DNA of 56,737 nucleotides, taken from Paenibacillus sambharensis (lineage in GTDB: Bacteria; Bacillota; Bacilli; Paenibacillales; Paenibacillaceae). The stretch's first letter is position 1. Every line of letters starts with the position of its first letter. The DNA lies in contig NZ_QKRB01000050.1 of NCBI RefSeq assembly GCF_003233845.1, forward strand, positions 1 through 56,737, in the 5' to 3' direction. Below are positions 1 to 8,268 of the stretch, in pieces. The notes under the pieces were generated by a model, which saw only the letters and a list, made by a program, of their open reading frames with translations, had not been told where the DNA came from and ran no database searches. A program made the position numbers and the translations under genes.

Positions 1-45
1 TGAACTGCACCCCGTCAAGTAGACAGTACAAAAAATAAAAGTTAG

Positions 46-933
46 TTAAACGGCCTTCGTCCTGAATTCTATGGGGCTGAGGCCGTTTAGTTTTGCCTGT
101 AACCGTTCATTATTGTAAAAGTGAATGTAGTCATCGATATCCTTCTTTAGTTCCTCATATGTGCGGTAGGTATGCAAATAATACTTCTCACATTTTAGGG
201 TTCCCCAGAAAGACTCCATCGGACCGTTATCAATGCAACGGCCCACTCGGGACATACTCTGCGTCATATTAGCCTTGTCCAGCATTTCTTTGAACCTCAG
301 TGACGTGTACTGGTAGCCACGGTCGCTATGAATTAAAGGCTTGCTATTAGGGGCTGCCTGTAAAGCCAAATCCAACGTTTGAAAGACGAGAGGATTATTA
401 TTCGAGTGACCAAGTACATAAGAAACAATCGATTTATCATGAAGATCGAGGATGGCACTTAAATAAGCCTTCTGGCTATTGCCATACTTAAACTCCGTGA
501 CATCTGTAACCCACTTTTCATTCGGCGCTTCCGCTTGGAACTTGCGGTTAAGCACGTTCTCAGCTACCTGCTGCGGCGTAGAACGCTCATACTTCTTTTT
601 CTTTCTGCGGATGACGGACTGGATTCTCTTAATCCTCATCAGTCTTTGCACTCGCTTATGATTAATCGGATGTTGCCATTCTCGGCGCATATGTAACGTT
701 AATTGCCGGTAACCAAAGGTGCCCTCAACTTTCTCGTACATGGACATCATCATCTCTGTCAGCTTTCTATTCTCCAGCTCACGTGAGCTAGGTGTTCGAT
801 TAAGCCACTTGTAATAGCTCGACCTCGGAATCCCAGCAACGCCGCATAAAAGCTGTATGGTCATTGACTCTGTGCGCTGGACAGCTTGAATGGCAAGGTA
901 GATGTTCTCTTGCCGATGTTGGCTTAGGGACAC
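46..933 (-). CDS. IS3-family transposase OrfB (DDE integrase core)
   Basis: This 295-residue protein is the catalytic part of the IS3 transposase. It has an N-terminal HTH_21-like segment (about residues 50-110, YGYRQL-like as FGYRQL) and an rve/RNase H-fold core. The DDE triad is visible as D in WVTDVTEF (about 143), D in IHSDRGYQY (about 203) and E in GPMESFWG (about 240). The only in-frame start near the 5' end is GTG at 933, preceded by AAAGGAGG. It lies in the -1 frame relative to OrfA and overlaps it by 10 bases, so the main product is probably an OrfAB fusion made by frameshifting. Length and motifs fit an intact copy. Confidence 0.95.
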   Translation of the reverse strand: MSLSQHRQENIYLAIQAVQRTESMTIQLLCGVAGIPRSSYYKWLNRTPSSRELENRKLTEMMMSMYEKVEGTFGYRQLTLHMRREWQHPINHKRVQRLMRIKRIQSVIRRKKKKYERSTPQQVAENVLNRKFQAEAPNEKWVTDVTEFKYGNSQKAYLSAILDLHDKSIVSYVLGHSNNNPLVFQTLDLALQAAPNSKPLIHSDRGYQYTSLRFKEMLDKANMTQSMSRVGRCIDNGPMESFWGTLKCEKYYLHTYRTYEELKKDIDDYIHFYNNERLQAKLNGLSPIEFRTKAV

Positions 934-1601
934 CTCCTTTCGAACTCCTGTAACTTTTTTAAGAAAGCATTCTCCGCCCGGAGTCGCTCGATTTCGTACT
1001 CCAGTTTCTTCATCGCGTACTTTTGTTCATCGACTTCCGTTAACTCTTCAGGCGCCTTGGCACGCCCTCTACCATCCTGTAAAGCATCCTGTCCGCCTTC
1101 TGCATACTTTCTCACCCATCCGTATACTTGCTGGTAAGAAACCTGGAATTGCATTGCTGTCTTCGTGTAGTCTTGTCCATTCGCAAGGCAATATAGGACG
1201 ATGTCGATCCTCTCTTGCCATGTTGTCTTACGTCCCTTGGTCATAGCTGTTGTTCCCCCTGTACAGGCTTTTAAGCTGCTATGACCAGTATACTTCTTAA
1301 TCCAATTGAAGAGCAGCGCTCGACAAGCGATCCCGTACTTATCGATGACTTGGTTCTGTGACAATTTCCCCTCCAAGTAATCCTTAACCGCTTGATGCTT
1401 CAGCTCTTCGGAATAACTACGGTTGTGTTTACGGACCTCTAGTCCCTCAGTACCATACAACCGATAACGACGTTGCCAATTCGCAAGCGTAGACATGGCA
1501 ATGCCATACTTCTTAACAGTTGCCCTCACTCCAATATGACCAGCTTCGATCTCTTGAAGGATTGCCAATTTTTCTAAAGCGTTCAGTTTATTTCTAGGCA
1601 T
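924..1601 (-). CDS. IS3-family OrfA, DNA-binding helix-turn-helix protein
   Basis: This 225-residue protein has two successive helix-turn-helix blocks (about residues 8-50, ending in the LANWQRRYR helix, and about 125-180, with QQVYGWVRKY). A C-terminal leucine-rich coiled coil (KLEYEIERLRAENAFLKKL) is typical of IS150-group OrfA and is used for multimerisation. Near its end the codons TTA AAA AAG contain A AAA AAG (954-960), the IS3 -1 frameshift heptamer. OrfB is open in exactly that -1 frame. OrfA alone usually acts as a terminal-repeat-binding regulator, and the OrfAB fusion as the transposase. Confidence 0.93.
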   Translation of the reverse strand: MPRNKLNALEKLAILQEIEAGHIGVRATVKKYGIAMSTLANWQRRYRLYGTEGLEVRKHNRSYSEELKHQAVKDYLEGKLSQNQVIDKYGIACRALLFNWIKKYTGHSSLKACTGGTTAMTKGRKTTWQERIDIVLYCLANGQDYTKTAMQFQVSYQQVYGWVRKYAEGGQDALQDGRGRAKAPEELTEVDEQKYAMKKLEYEIERLRAENAFLKKLQEFERRCP

Positions 1602-1669
1602 GAAAAATGCTCCCTATACAGTAAACAGGTTTTTATTTTTCACCTGTCTACCGTATGGGGAGCATATCA

Positions 1670-2098
1670 ATCCCAGTGGCGCCATTCTTTATTTTCGTTC
1701 AGCTGCAATTTTCTTCAGCAAAATGTGGGCAAGAGAAAGCCACACGTACAGCCGTGCAGCACCTCAGCATACGGACCTACCCGCCTGAACGCAGAACCTG
1801 CAAATGTACATCCTTTTTCCTTCAACTGTAACTGGGTGTGCAAAATTCCTGCTAAAACGGCTAGGCCCCCTAATTAAACTGGAGCATTTACCAAGTCGAG
1901 GTATCAGGTAGGTTCTATGCAGATAGCTAATTAGACTGAAAGGAAGACATAAATATCCCCTTTTCTTATAATATATAATAAAACTATATAAAGCAGGTGT
2001 TCGTTTATCAATTAGTATGAAAGCTAGCCTTGCCTGCTTTATAAACTTAATGAAACTAATAATAACAATGAACCTATACATTACATTGAGGTGTACCC
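1670..2098 (+). promoter_or_regulatory. Intergenic region with candidate promoter and inverted repeat before the ABC cassette
   Basis: No gene is seen in these 429 bases. A TATAAT at 1967-1972 is a candidate -10 without a clear -35. A perfect 11-bp inverted repeat, TATAAAGCAGG at 1987-1997 and CCTGCTTTATA at 2033-2043, lies just downstream and could be an operator or a leader hairpin with a long loop. At 1796-1818 there is one copy of the dispersed CCTGCAAAtGTaCATCCTTT repeat also found near 14.5 kb and 47.6 kb. A GAGGTG ribosome site at 2088-2093 serves the first permease. Confidence 0.45.
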
Positions 2099-2977
2099 AT
2101 GAATGTTGAATGGCAAAAGCTCTTCAAGAACAAGATGACTTATCTAAGCCTGATCGCTCTACAGGTCATTGCGCTTCTGGCTATATGGAAGGGAGCAGCC
2201 TATTTCAGTGAAGAATACGATCTGGCTGCGAGATTGTATCATGACTACCCGGATGCACTGGCACTGTTTTCATCCCATCAATACTGGGTTGGTCTATCAG
2301 ACACATTCTTTTCTTCTTTCTATTACTTTGTGTTCCCCCTTCTCGTCTCTCTGCCTGTTGTAGATAGCTTTTACAAGGAGAAAGCAACCGGCTATCTTAA
2401 TTTCGAGCTGCTTCGGGTAAGCCGGCGAGCCTATTTCGCAAAGAAGTTTCTTTTTGTGTTTGTTTCTTCTTTCTTTATATTTACTATTCCACTCGTCCTA
2501 TCGATGTTGTTCGCAAATGCAATGAGCGGAAACTGGAATTTTGAAAGCTACTCGACGGCTTATAGTAAGCTGATTAACGGAACAGCAGCCCTTCCGGATA
2601 CGAATATCTTTTTTTCACAGGAGAAGCTTTTATTTTCAGAACTATTACAAAGCTCTGTTTACCTGTATATTCTCGTCTACTATTTTATTGGCGGACTCTT
2701 TGCCGGGGTCTATGCATGCTTTGGGCTTGCCGTTTCTCTATTCCTTAACAATCGCTATCTAATTCTATTTATTCCAATGTCTATCTACTTGGGAATGTGG
2801 ACTATCTTTACTCTTCTTGGATTGTTGGCATGGGATCCATTCAACTTTTTGGATCCGAGACAGCCTGTCTCAAAATTGTCTTATGCATCAATGATCGTTA
2901 TGTTTGGTCTGCTTCTAGCCGTTACCATTACTACCTATTTCATAGGAGTGAAGAGGCAACGAGATGTATTTGCGTAA
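2099..2977 (+). CDS. ABC-2-like transporter permease subunit 1
   Basis: This 292-residue integral membrane protein has about six hydrophobic segments: one near residues 15-35, a large extracytoplasmic loop, then segments near 75-95, 115-140, 185-215, 220-245 and 262-285. The short VDSFYKEKATGYLNFELLRVSRRAYFAKKF stretch between helices resembles the cytoplasmic coupling region of ABC-2 permeases that assemble with a separate ATPase. It overlaps the next permease by 14 bases and belongs to a four-gene unit ending with the ATPase at 4411. Base composition is clearly more AT-rich than the genes downstream (a 60-base sample at 2101 is 40% GC). The substrate cannot be read from the sequence; self-immunity or peptide export would fit but is unproven. 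Confidence 0.75.
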   Translation: MNVEWQKLFKNKMTYLSLIALQVIALLAIWKGAAYFSEEYDLAARLYHDYPDALALFSSHQYWVGLSDTFFSSFYYFVFPLLVSLPVVDSFYKEKATGYLNFELLRVSRRAYFAKKFLFVFVSSFFIFTIPLVLSMLFANAMSGNWNFESYSTAYSKLINGTAALPDTNIFFSQEKLLFSELLQSSVYLYILVYYFIGGLFAGVYACFGLAVSLFLNNRYLILFIPMSIYLGMWTIFTLLGLLAWDPFNFLDPRQPVSKLSYASMIVMFGLLLAVTITTYFIGVKRQRDVFA

Positions 2978-3683
2978 GGCAATGAACTATGCGATTCGGG
3001 ATGTCGTCGACAAAAGAGTATATATCGCTTCGTTAATGATAGTGCTGCCTATAGTTAATCTACTGAGTGTCCTTCCCATTTCTACATTTACCGCGGCGTC
3101 TTGGTCATCCGTCCAAGATCTGATTCGATTACTAAGGTTTGAGTTCTTTTTTTGCCCTCTCCTCATTATCCTGCTTGGTTCACTATTAGAGCTTAGGGTA
3201 TGGGAAGTTATAAGGAAATATGGGCGCCGAGTAGAAATTGGCATTCACCAAACCATTCTAATCTTTATCGTATGCGCTATATTTACATTTTGCGTGTTTA
3301 CCTTTGCGGCTCTCACAGCTCTACTAGCGGAATACTTGCCGCTTAACGGTTCCAGATCGCCGTTTCTTCTTTATGCCCCAGAAGGAAGGAACGATGCTTC
3401 TATGCTGTTGTTTATGTTCTCTTTTTATTCCATCTCATCTTTAGTAGGTCTACTCTACTTTCTCGCCAGATCATGGTTAGACAATGGATTCTTGTCGGCC
3501 GTTGCGGTTATTTCTATGGTTGTGCTGGATCGGTTTACAATAGCTGTCATTCCGAGAGTGTTCAACTTAGGCCTTGCACCTCTTCCCTTAAAGGTGTTCG
3601 TTATTGCTCTTATAACGGCAAGTGCAATGGTCATGGTATGGATAACCCGGTGGCGCTTTAAATCAATAGATTTCAGTGGTTAG
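2964..3683 (+). CDS. ABC-2-like transporter permease subunit 2
   Basis: This 239-residue protein has six predicted membrane segments and no soluble domain. Its start codon lies inside the end of the preceding permease, a 14-base overlap indicating translational coupling. Residues 75-90 (LELRVWEVIRKYGRRVEIG) form a positively charged cytoplasmic loop that may contact the ATPase. It is distinct in sequence from its neighbours, so the complex probably contains three different membrane subunits. I do not recognise a named family beyond the general ABC-2 permease type. Confidence 0.7.
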   Translation: MYLRKAMNYAIRDVVDKRVYIASLMIVLPIVNLLSVLPISTFTAASWSSVQDLIRLLRFEFFFCPLLIILLGSLLELRVWEVIRKYGRRVEIGIHQTILIFIVCAIFTFCVFTFAALTALLAEYLPLNGSRSPFLLYAPEGRNDASMLLFMFSFYSISSLVGLLYFLARSWLDNGFLSAVAVISMVVLDRFTIAVIPRVFNLGLAPLPLKVFVIALITASAMVMVWITRWRFKSIDFSG

Positions 3684-3694
3684 GGTGAGATCGT

Positions 3695-4396
3695 TTGAAT
3701 CATATATTATCTGAGTACAGATTGTTAAAGAAAGAACTCTTCAAGGCTGGCTTCATCACGTTATTGATATCTGCTTTAATAAGTCTGCTATATGCGGCTG
3801 ACGGAACTCTATACTCCATCCATTCGTCAAGCGAAGTAGTGCGACTGATATTTGGTTCAGTCACTCACACACCGTTGAATTGGGTTTACTGGATTATCTT
3901 GTGCGTCGCATACCTTATCATGCTGCAATTCATATGGAAATCCAATTTACATCTGTTTGAGATCCTTCAAATTTTGCGGTTCAGAAATATCTCACGGTAC
4001 TGGATTTCAAAATTCCTTTACGGGCTTCTATTTACTATTTTTTATGTCCTGACTTTTATTCTCGCCACCTATATCATGTGTTATTTGTTTGGAGTAAGCA
4101 TCGATATGGACAGTTATGTGACTTGGATTTTTCTATGTTTAAGTCTGAATTTGTACATTCATGCTTTACTGTGGTTGGCCATAAAGCTGTTTTTCTCCGT
4201 AGAAGCCGCCCATATTATGACTGTAGCCTTGTTCTATGCGGGTGTGCGGATTGTTCAGCCCTATGCGCCCCTTTACTACAGCATGTATGAACACATCAGC
4301 CCACAAGTCATGGTTGTATTCTTACTAGAAGCAGCCGCTATTGCGATTCTAGTTATGCTCATTTTATGGAGAGCTAAAAAAATTGATTATTTCTAA
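3695..4396 (+). CDS. ABC-2-like transporter permease subunit 3
   Basis: This 233-residue protein starts at TTG (3695) with an AGGGTGAG ribosome site just before it. It has six hydrophobic segments and a cytoplasmic stretch LFEILQILRFRNISRYWISKFLYG (about 88-111) of the kind that carries the coupling helix in ABC-2 permeases. It ends 14 bases before the preferred start of the ATPase, so it belongs to the same unit. Like its neighbours it is AT-rich. The transported substrate is unknown. Confidence 0.7.
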   Translation: MNHILSEYRLLKKELFKAGFITLLISALISLLYAADGTLYSIHSSSEVVRLIFGSVTHTPLNWVYWIILCVAYLIMLQFIWKSNLHLFEILQILRFRNISRYWISKFLYGLLFTIFYVLTFILATYIMCYLFGVSIDMDSYVTWIFLCLSLNLYIHALLWLAIKLFFSVEAAHIMTVALFYAGVRIVQPYAPLYYSMYEHISPQVMVVFLLEAAAIAILVMLILWRAKKIDYF

Positions 4397-4410
4397 GGAG
4401 AATGAGTCCA

Positions 4411-5055
4411 ATGTCTATTGCTGTAAGATTGAGTGGAGTAAGCAAAAAAATAAAAGGCAGAACGGTACTTGATAACGTAACGATTACTCTGGAAAAAGGG
4501 AAGGTGATTGGGTTTGTGGGCCATAACGGCTCGGGCAAGTCTATGCTATTTCGTATCATCACAGGTCTTGTAAAGCCATCCTCCGGGGAAGTGACCGTTC
4601 TTGGCGAAACGCTTAACAAAGAAGCTTCATTTGCAAAAAACACCAGCGTTATTCTAGAAAAACCTGGATTTCTGGATCATTATTCCGGGTATGACAATTT
4701 GAAGTTTCTGGCTGATATTCAAAAGAAAATCGGCTCACAACAAATTCATGCAGCGATTCAACGAGTAGGATTGGATCCGGCAGATAAACGTCCTGTAAAA
4801 TCATACTCATTAGGCATGAAGCAAAAGCTTGCCATAGCCCAAGCTATCATGGAAGAGCCAGACCTTATTCTATTGGATGAACCTATGAACGGGTTAGATG
4901 AAGAGGCTGTAAGCAGAGTCTATTCTATTATTAGAGAAGAAATCGGTCGGGGAGCGACAATTTTATTGGCATCCCATCATAAAGTGGATATTGAAACGCT
5001 GTGTAACGAGGTCTACAAAGTGAATTCCGGAGTTGTTACTGGGGCAGAAAAATAA
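4411..5055 (+). CDS. ABC transporter ATP-binding protein of the three-permease cassette
   Basis: This 214-residue nucleotide-binding domain energises the three permeases upstream. It has Walker A GHNGSGKS, a signature YSLGMKQKL (a variant of LSGGQ common in ABC-2 exporters), Walker B LILLDEP with the D-loop NGLD, and the switch histidine in ASHHK. The upstream ATG at 4402 is only one base from the AAGGAG site (4395-4400), while the ATG at 4411 is ten bases away, so I chose 4411. The stop codon sits in the loop of a terminator hairpin, so the operon ends here. Family resemblance is to exporters of peptides or drugs rather than importers. Confidence 0.9.
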   Translation: MSIAVRLSGVSKKIKGRTVLDNVTITLEKGKVIGFVGHNGSGKSMLFRIITGLVKPSSGEVTVLGETLNKEASFAKNTSVILEKPGFLDHYSGYDNLKFLADIQKKIGSQQIHAAIQRVGLDPADKRPVKSYSLGMKQKLAIAQAIMEEPDLILLDEPMNGLDEEAVSRVYSIIREEIGRGATILLASHHKVDIETLCNEVYKVNSGVVTGAEK

Positions 5056-5063
5056 TCTGCCCC
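5041..5063 (+). terminator. Terminator hairpin ending the ABC cassette
   Basis: GGGGCAGA (5041-5048) and TCTGCCCC (5056-5063) form a perfect 8-bp stem whose 7-base loop includes the ATPase stop codon. It is followed by AAAACTCTTTTAT, an imperfect U tract on the plus-strand transcript. Confidence 0.65.
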
Positions 5064-5115
5064 AAAACTCTTTTATACGCTCATACGAACGACTCAGGGG
5101 CGGTTTCGAAAACTA

Positions 5116-5862
5116 CTAAACCACCGTAACAATAATCGGCTTATCCTGCGTTATGATAAGCGTGTGCTCGTGCTGCGCGACGAAGCTTTCATCCGGGACA
5201 CTGAGCGTCCAGCCATCAGGCTGCTCCAGCACATAATTTGTTCCTGTCGACAGGAACGGCTCGATGGTGATGACCATGCCTTCCTTCAGGCGGCGCTTGT
5301 CATGCTTGTTGTAGGTCGGCAGAATTTCCGAAGGCGATTCGTGGATAGACCGGCCGACGCCGTGGCTGCACAGATTTTGAATAACCTGATAGCCGCCCTT
5401 GGCCGCCTCCTCCTCAATAATCCGGCCAATCTCGTTCAGCCGTGTTCCATGCTTGAGCGACATGATCACCTTCATCATCGTCGCATGCGTATGATCGCAC
5501 AGCCGGGTCAGATCCGGGTTAACCGGCTCCAGCTGGAACGAGTGGCCCGCATCGGCAAAATAGCCGCCCTTCTCCGCGCACACATCAACATTGACCAAAT
5601 CGCCCGGCTCCATGACCCGGTCTCCGGGAATACCATGCGCCACCTCGCGGTTGATGCTGATACACGTATAGCCCGGAAAATCATATACCTTCTTCGGCGC
5701 CGATACCGCGCCTTCGCCTTCCATCACGCGGCGGCCGATCTCATCGAGCTCTCGTGTCGTTATGCCCGGCTTTGCGTGCTTCTTCATCTCTTGAATCGTC
5801 AAGGCCACAATCCTGCCGATCTCCTGTAAGCCTTTAATATCCTCTTCCGTCTGCACGATCAT
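5116..5862 (-). CDS. map: Type I methionine aminopeptidase
   Basis: This protein removes the initiator methionine from nascent proteins. It has 248 residues, the normal length for a type I enzyme without an N-terminal extension. The five metal ligands are visible: D93 (NVDV), D104 (ADAGHSF), a histidine in CSHGVGRSIHE (about 167), a glutamate in ITIEPF (about 200) and one in QHEHTLII (about 232). The substrate histidine is in EVAHGIP (H76). It stands alone rather than in the ribosomal-protein operon, so it may be a secondary MAP like B. subtilis YflG. Confidence 0.95.
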   Translation of the reverse strand: MIVQTEEDIKGLQEIGRIVALTIQEMKKHAKPGITTRELDEIGRRVMEGEGAVSAPKKVYDFPGYTCISINREVAHGIPGDRVMEPGDLVNVDVCAEKGGYFADAGHSFQLEPVNPDLTRLCDHTHATMMKVIMSLKHGTRLNEIGRIIEEEAAKGGYQVIQNLCSHGVGRSIHESPSEILPTYNKHDKRRLKEGMVITIEPFLSTGTNYVLEQPDGWTLSVPDESFVAQHEHTLIITQDKPIIVTVV

Positions 5863-5966
5863 GCTGCAAACTCCTCTCTGCCCGCTGTATATCCCAGTAT
5901 TTTACCATATTCATTCGATTATCAAAAAGACACCCTGCTCAGCCCGCAATTCATGCGGTCAGCCGG

Positions 5967-6926
5967 TTAGTTCGTACCGAGCTTGTAGATGGCCTTATTC
6001 TCCAGTCCCCGGATCATCGGCGTCCACGGCTCCGTCTCCGGCGTTGTGTCGAGGGCATCCTCCACCATCTGCAGCTTCGCATCAAGCGCGTCGATATGGT
6101 GGAGCGCAACCGCTTCAGCCGTCTGCGGCTGGACGGGACTTCCCCATTCGCCAAGATTATGATGGGACAGCACCAGATGCTGCAGCCCAAGGACGCACTC
6201 GGCATCCAGCGGTATGCCGCTGTGAATCGCCGCTTCTGTAATCCAGTTCGAGGCCATCGCAATGTGGCCGATCAGCTTGCCCTGCAGGCTGTATTCGCTG
6301 ACGATGCCGAGCTGTGCGACCATCTCCTCCGGTTTGGCGATATCATGCAGGATAATGCCTGCCTTAATATAATCCGGCTTCAGGAACGGACGCTGCTTGC
6401 AGATGAAATCTCCCAGCTCAAGCATCCGCGCCATGTGATAGGCAAGCCCGGCAAAATACGCATGATGATGCGTCTTCGCCGCCGGATAATGCATCAGCTT
6501 TTCCTCTACCTTGCCTACACAGTAAGCCACAATCTGCCTGATCTGCTCATCCTGTATACTATTCATCGACTGCTTGATCGCATGCACAAGATCCACCGGG
6601 CGGATTGGCGCCGAGCGGATGAAATCCGTAATGCTCACATTGTCCTCGTCTGTCACCTTGCGAATTCGCGTTACCTTCACCTGAAGCCGTTCCCGGTACA
6701 GCTGCACAATGCCCCGTACCTTGACCAGCATCATCGGGAAGAAGGTTTCCTTGTCGGCCGTGCTCACATCCCAGTATTTCGCCGAAATCTGGCCGCTCGA
6801 ATCACTCAGCACGATGTCAAAGTAATCCTTCGGAGGCGTCGCATTCGTTTGTCTAACGTCCAGTTCCTTCAATAAGTAAAAGCCCGTGAATTCATCCTGC
6901 GGGCTGAGCTGCTTAATCTCTGTCAT
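5967..6926 (-). CDS. yhaM: 3'-5' exoribonuclease YhaM family protein
   Basis: This 319-residue protein has an N-terminal OB-fold nucleic-acid-binding domain (about residues 10-95, with YFDIVLSDSSGQISAKYWD) and a C-terminal HD phosphohydrolase domain. HD-domain metal ligands are visible in KTHHHAYFAGLAYH (about 150-163) and in IILHDIAKPEE (HD at about 192), with later histidines in LSHHNLGEWG. This order and length match YhaM/CBF1, a metal-dependent 3'-5' exonuclease of low-GC Gram-positives. It is a single gene; no operon partner is evident. Confidence 0.92.
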   Translation of the reverse strand: MTEIKQLSPQDEFTGFYLLKELDVRQTNATPPKDYFDIVLSDSSGQISAKYWDVSTADKETFFPMMLVKVRGIVQLYRERLQVKVTRIRKVTDEDNVSITDFIRSAPIRPVDLVHAIKQSMNSIQDEQIRQIVAYCVGKVEEKLMHYPAAKTHHHAYFAGLAYHMARMLELGDFICKQRPFLKPDYIKAGIILHDIAKPEEMVAQLGIVSEYSLQGKLIGHIAMASNWITEAAIHSGIPLDAECVLGLQHLVLSHHNLGEWGSPVQPQTAEAVALHHIDALDAKLQMVEDALDTTPETEPWTPMIRGLENKAIYKLGTN

Positions 6927-7007
6927 GCCGGTTCCTCCCCACTATGGTAGAAACCATTATACTATGAAGTTCGGCCGGGGGCACGCGCTGCCGGGATTTG
7001 CCCATAG

Positions 7008-7035
7008 AAAAACGACCCGCCGCTTGGACAGGTCG
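7008..7035 (-). terminator. Rho-independent terminator after HAD phosphatase gene
   Basis: On the minus strand CGACCTGTC pairs with GCGGGTCG (with G-U pairs) and is followed by TTTTTCT. It lies about 135 bases past the stop of the HAD gene at 7170 and just before yhaM, so it separates the two transcripts. Confidence 0.7.
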
Positions 7036-7169
7036 CCTGGTGAAGCCATTCATTAAGGTAATAACGAAGCTTGCTGTATCTTATGGCTACTTGCCGGGTC
7101 CTTTACCACTATGCTAAAGCTTGCTGAACTGAAACTGAACCCTTCGTCTTCCGCGGCAGAACACCAGTC

Positions 7170-7943
7170 CTACAGCAGACCCGCCTTAATCAGTCCGTTG
7201 CGGATGCCGCCTTCATCAACATGCGTGGTCACATAGTCGGCGAATGGTATCAGCTCCGGATGCGAGTTGCCCATGGCGATGCCAAGACCAACGTACTCCA
7301 GCATCTCCTTGTCGTTCAGACCGTCTCCGAATGCCACCGCTTCCTCCTTGGAGATGCCAAGCACCTCCAGCATGGCTGCGATACCCTGCGCCTTGGAGCC
7401 GCCTGCCGGCAGCACGTCCATCGCCTGCGGATGCCAGCGGATCAGCTTCAGCTCGGACAGCAGCTCTTCGTACAGATGCTCCTCGCCTGCTTCACAGTGC
7501 AGGAACATCTGGAAGATGTCGTTGCTCTTCCAGAAATGCGGGTCATAGCCCGGCATATCCACCTTCAATGACATAACCGAATCCTTCATGAACGGATGCA
7601 GCTCCGCATCGGTGTAGTATTCATTTTCCCCCTGGAACACCAAGGAGTGGCCGTGCTTAGCCGCAACATTTACCAGTGCCTCAATGCTGCTTCGCGACAG
7701 CAGCCTTCTATAGATCGGGTCGCCCTTGTAAACCGCGTAACCGCCATTGAGGGTCACGTAGGAGTTAATTCCGAGACTCTCCGCCAGCGGCTTGATGAAA
7801 TACGGTGCGCGTCCGGTCGCGATAACCGGCTCTATGCCTTTGGCCTTCAGTTCATGTACCGCATCCATCGTGTCCTGCGGAATCTGCTTTTCCTCGTTAA
7901 CCAGCGTGCCGTCGATGTCGAAAAACACAATTTTGTATGCCAT
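7170..7943 (-). CDS. Cof-type HAD-superfamily hydrolase
   Basis: This is a sugar- or nucleotide-phosphatase-type HAD enzyme of the Cof/YidA class IIB. Motif I is FFDIDGTLV (about residues 6-14), motif II is VIATGR (about 41), a conserved Lys lies in PAGGSKAQGI (about 188), and motif III/IV is AFGDGLNDKEML (about 210), with the C2B cap between. I placed the start at ATG 7943, seven bases after AGGAG; the ATG at 7949 is too close to that site. Substrate preference cannot be told from sequence in this family. It stands alone. Confidence 0.88.
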   Translation of the reverse strand: MAYKIVFFDIDGTLVNEEKQIPQDTMDAVHELKAKGIEPVIATGRAPYFIKPLAESLGINSYVTLNGGYAVYKGDPIYRRLLSRSSIEALVNVAAKHGHSLVFQGENEYYTDAELHPFMKDSVMSLKVDMPGYDPHFWKSNDIFQMFLHCEAGEEHLYEELLSELKLIRWHPQAMDVLPAGGSKAQGIAAMLEVLGISKEEAVAFGDGLNDKEMLEYVGLGIAMGNSHPELIPFADYVTTHVDEGGIRNGLIKAGLL

Positions 7944-8268
7944 CTGCATTCTCCTATCCGTCTGCCGGCCTGATCTGCCTGCCAGCTTTGTCTGTGTGCT
8001 GCTTGTACATGCTTCCTATAAGTAAACACCGAAACGGAGCAGAAGGCAACTCACAGCGAAGATATCATGGTTAAACTGATATACGAGCGGCCGCCTCTGT
8101 ACCCTTTTTAGACGATATATCGTTTAAATCACAAGTTATATACTACAGCCAAATAAACAGTAGGCCCCCACCTTGTTAAGGCAGAGGCTCATTATGATAA
8201 CAATGACCATTTACGTATTACCAAGACGGACTGCCGTAGGCAGACCGTCCAACTCCGCAGCGCTCGTT
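7944..8268. other. Intergenic region with a perfect 12-bp palindrome and a hairpin
   Basis: No gene is seen here. ACGATATATCGT at 8112-8123 is a perfect palindrome about 170 bases before the HAD start and could be an operator for an unidentified repressor. At 8225-8250, just past the stop of the metallophosphoesterase gene, GACGGACTGCC and GGCAGACCGTC form a stable hairpin (one internal mismatch) without a U tract. It may protect the 3' end of the upstream mRNA. Confidence 0.4.

Larger units (their letters stand above)
1..1669 (-). mobile_element. Complete IS3-family (IS150-type) insertion sequence
   Basis: The element starts with TG at base 1 and ends with CA at 1669, as IS3-family ends do. 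Positions 1-26 and 1644-1669 form imperfect terminal inverted repeats, with 18 of 26 positions matching and a shared outer TGA and inner GTAGACAG. Inside are two overlapping ORFs (orfA, orfB) and an A6G slippery heptamer at 954-960. Because the window starts exactly at the left end, the target-site duplication cannot be checked. A multicopy IS at a contig edge is a usual assembly break. Both frames are open, so the element looks intact and potentially active. Confidence 0.93.
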
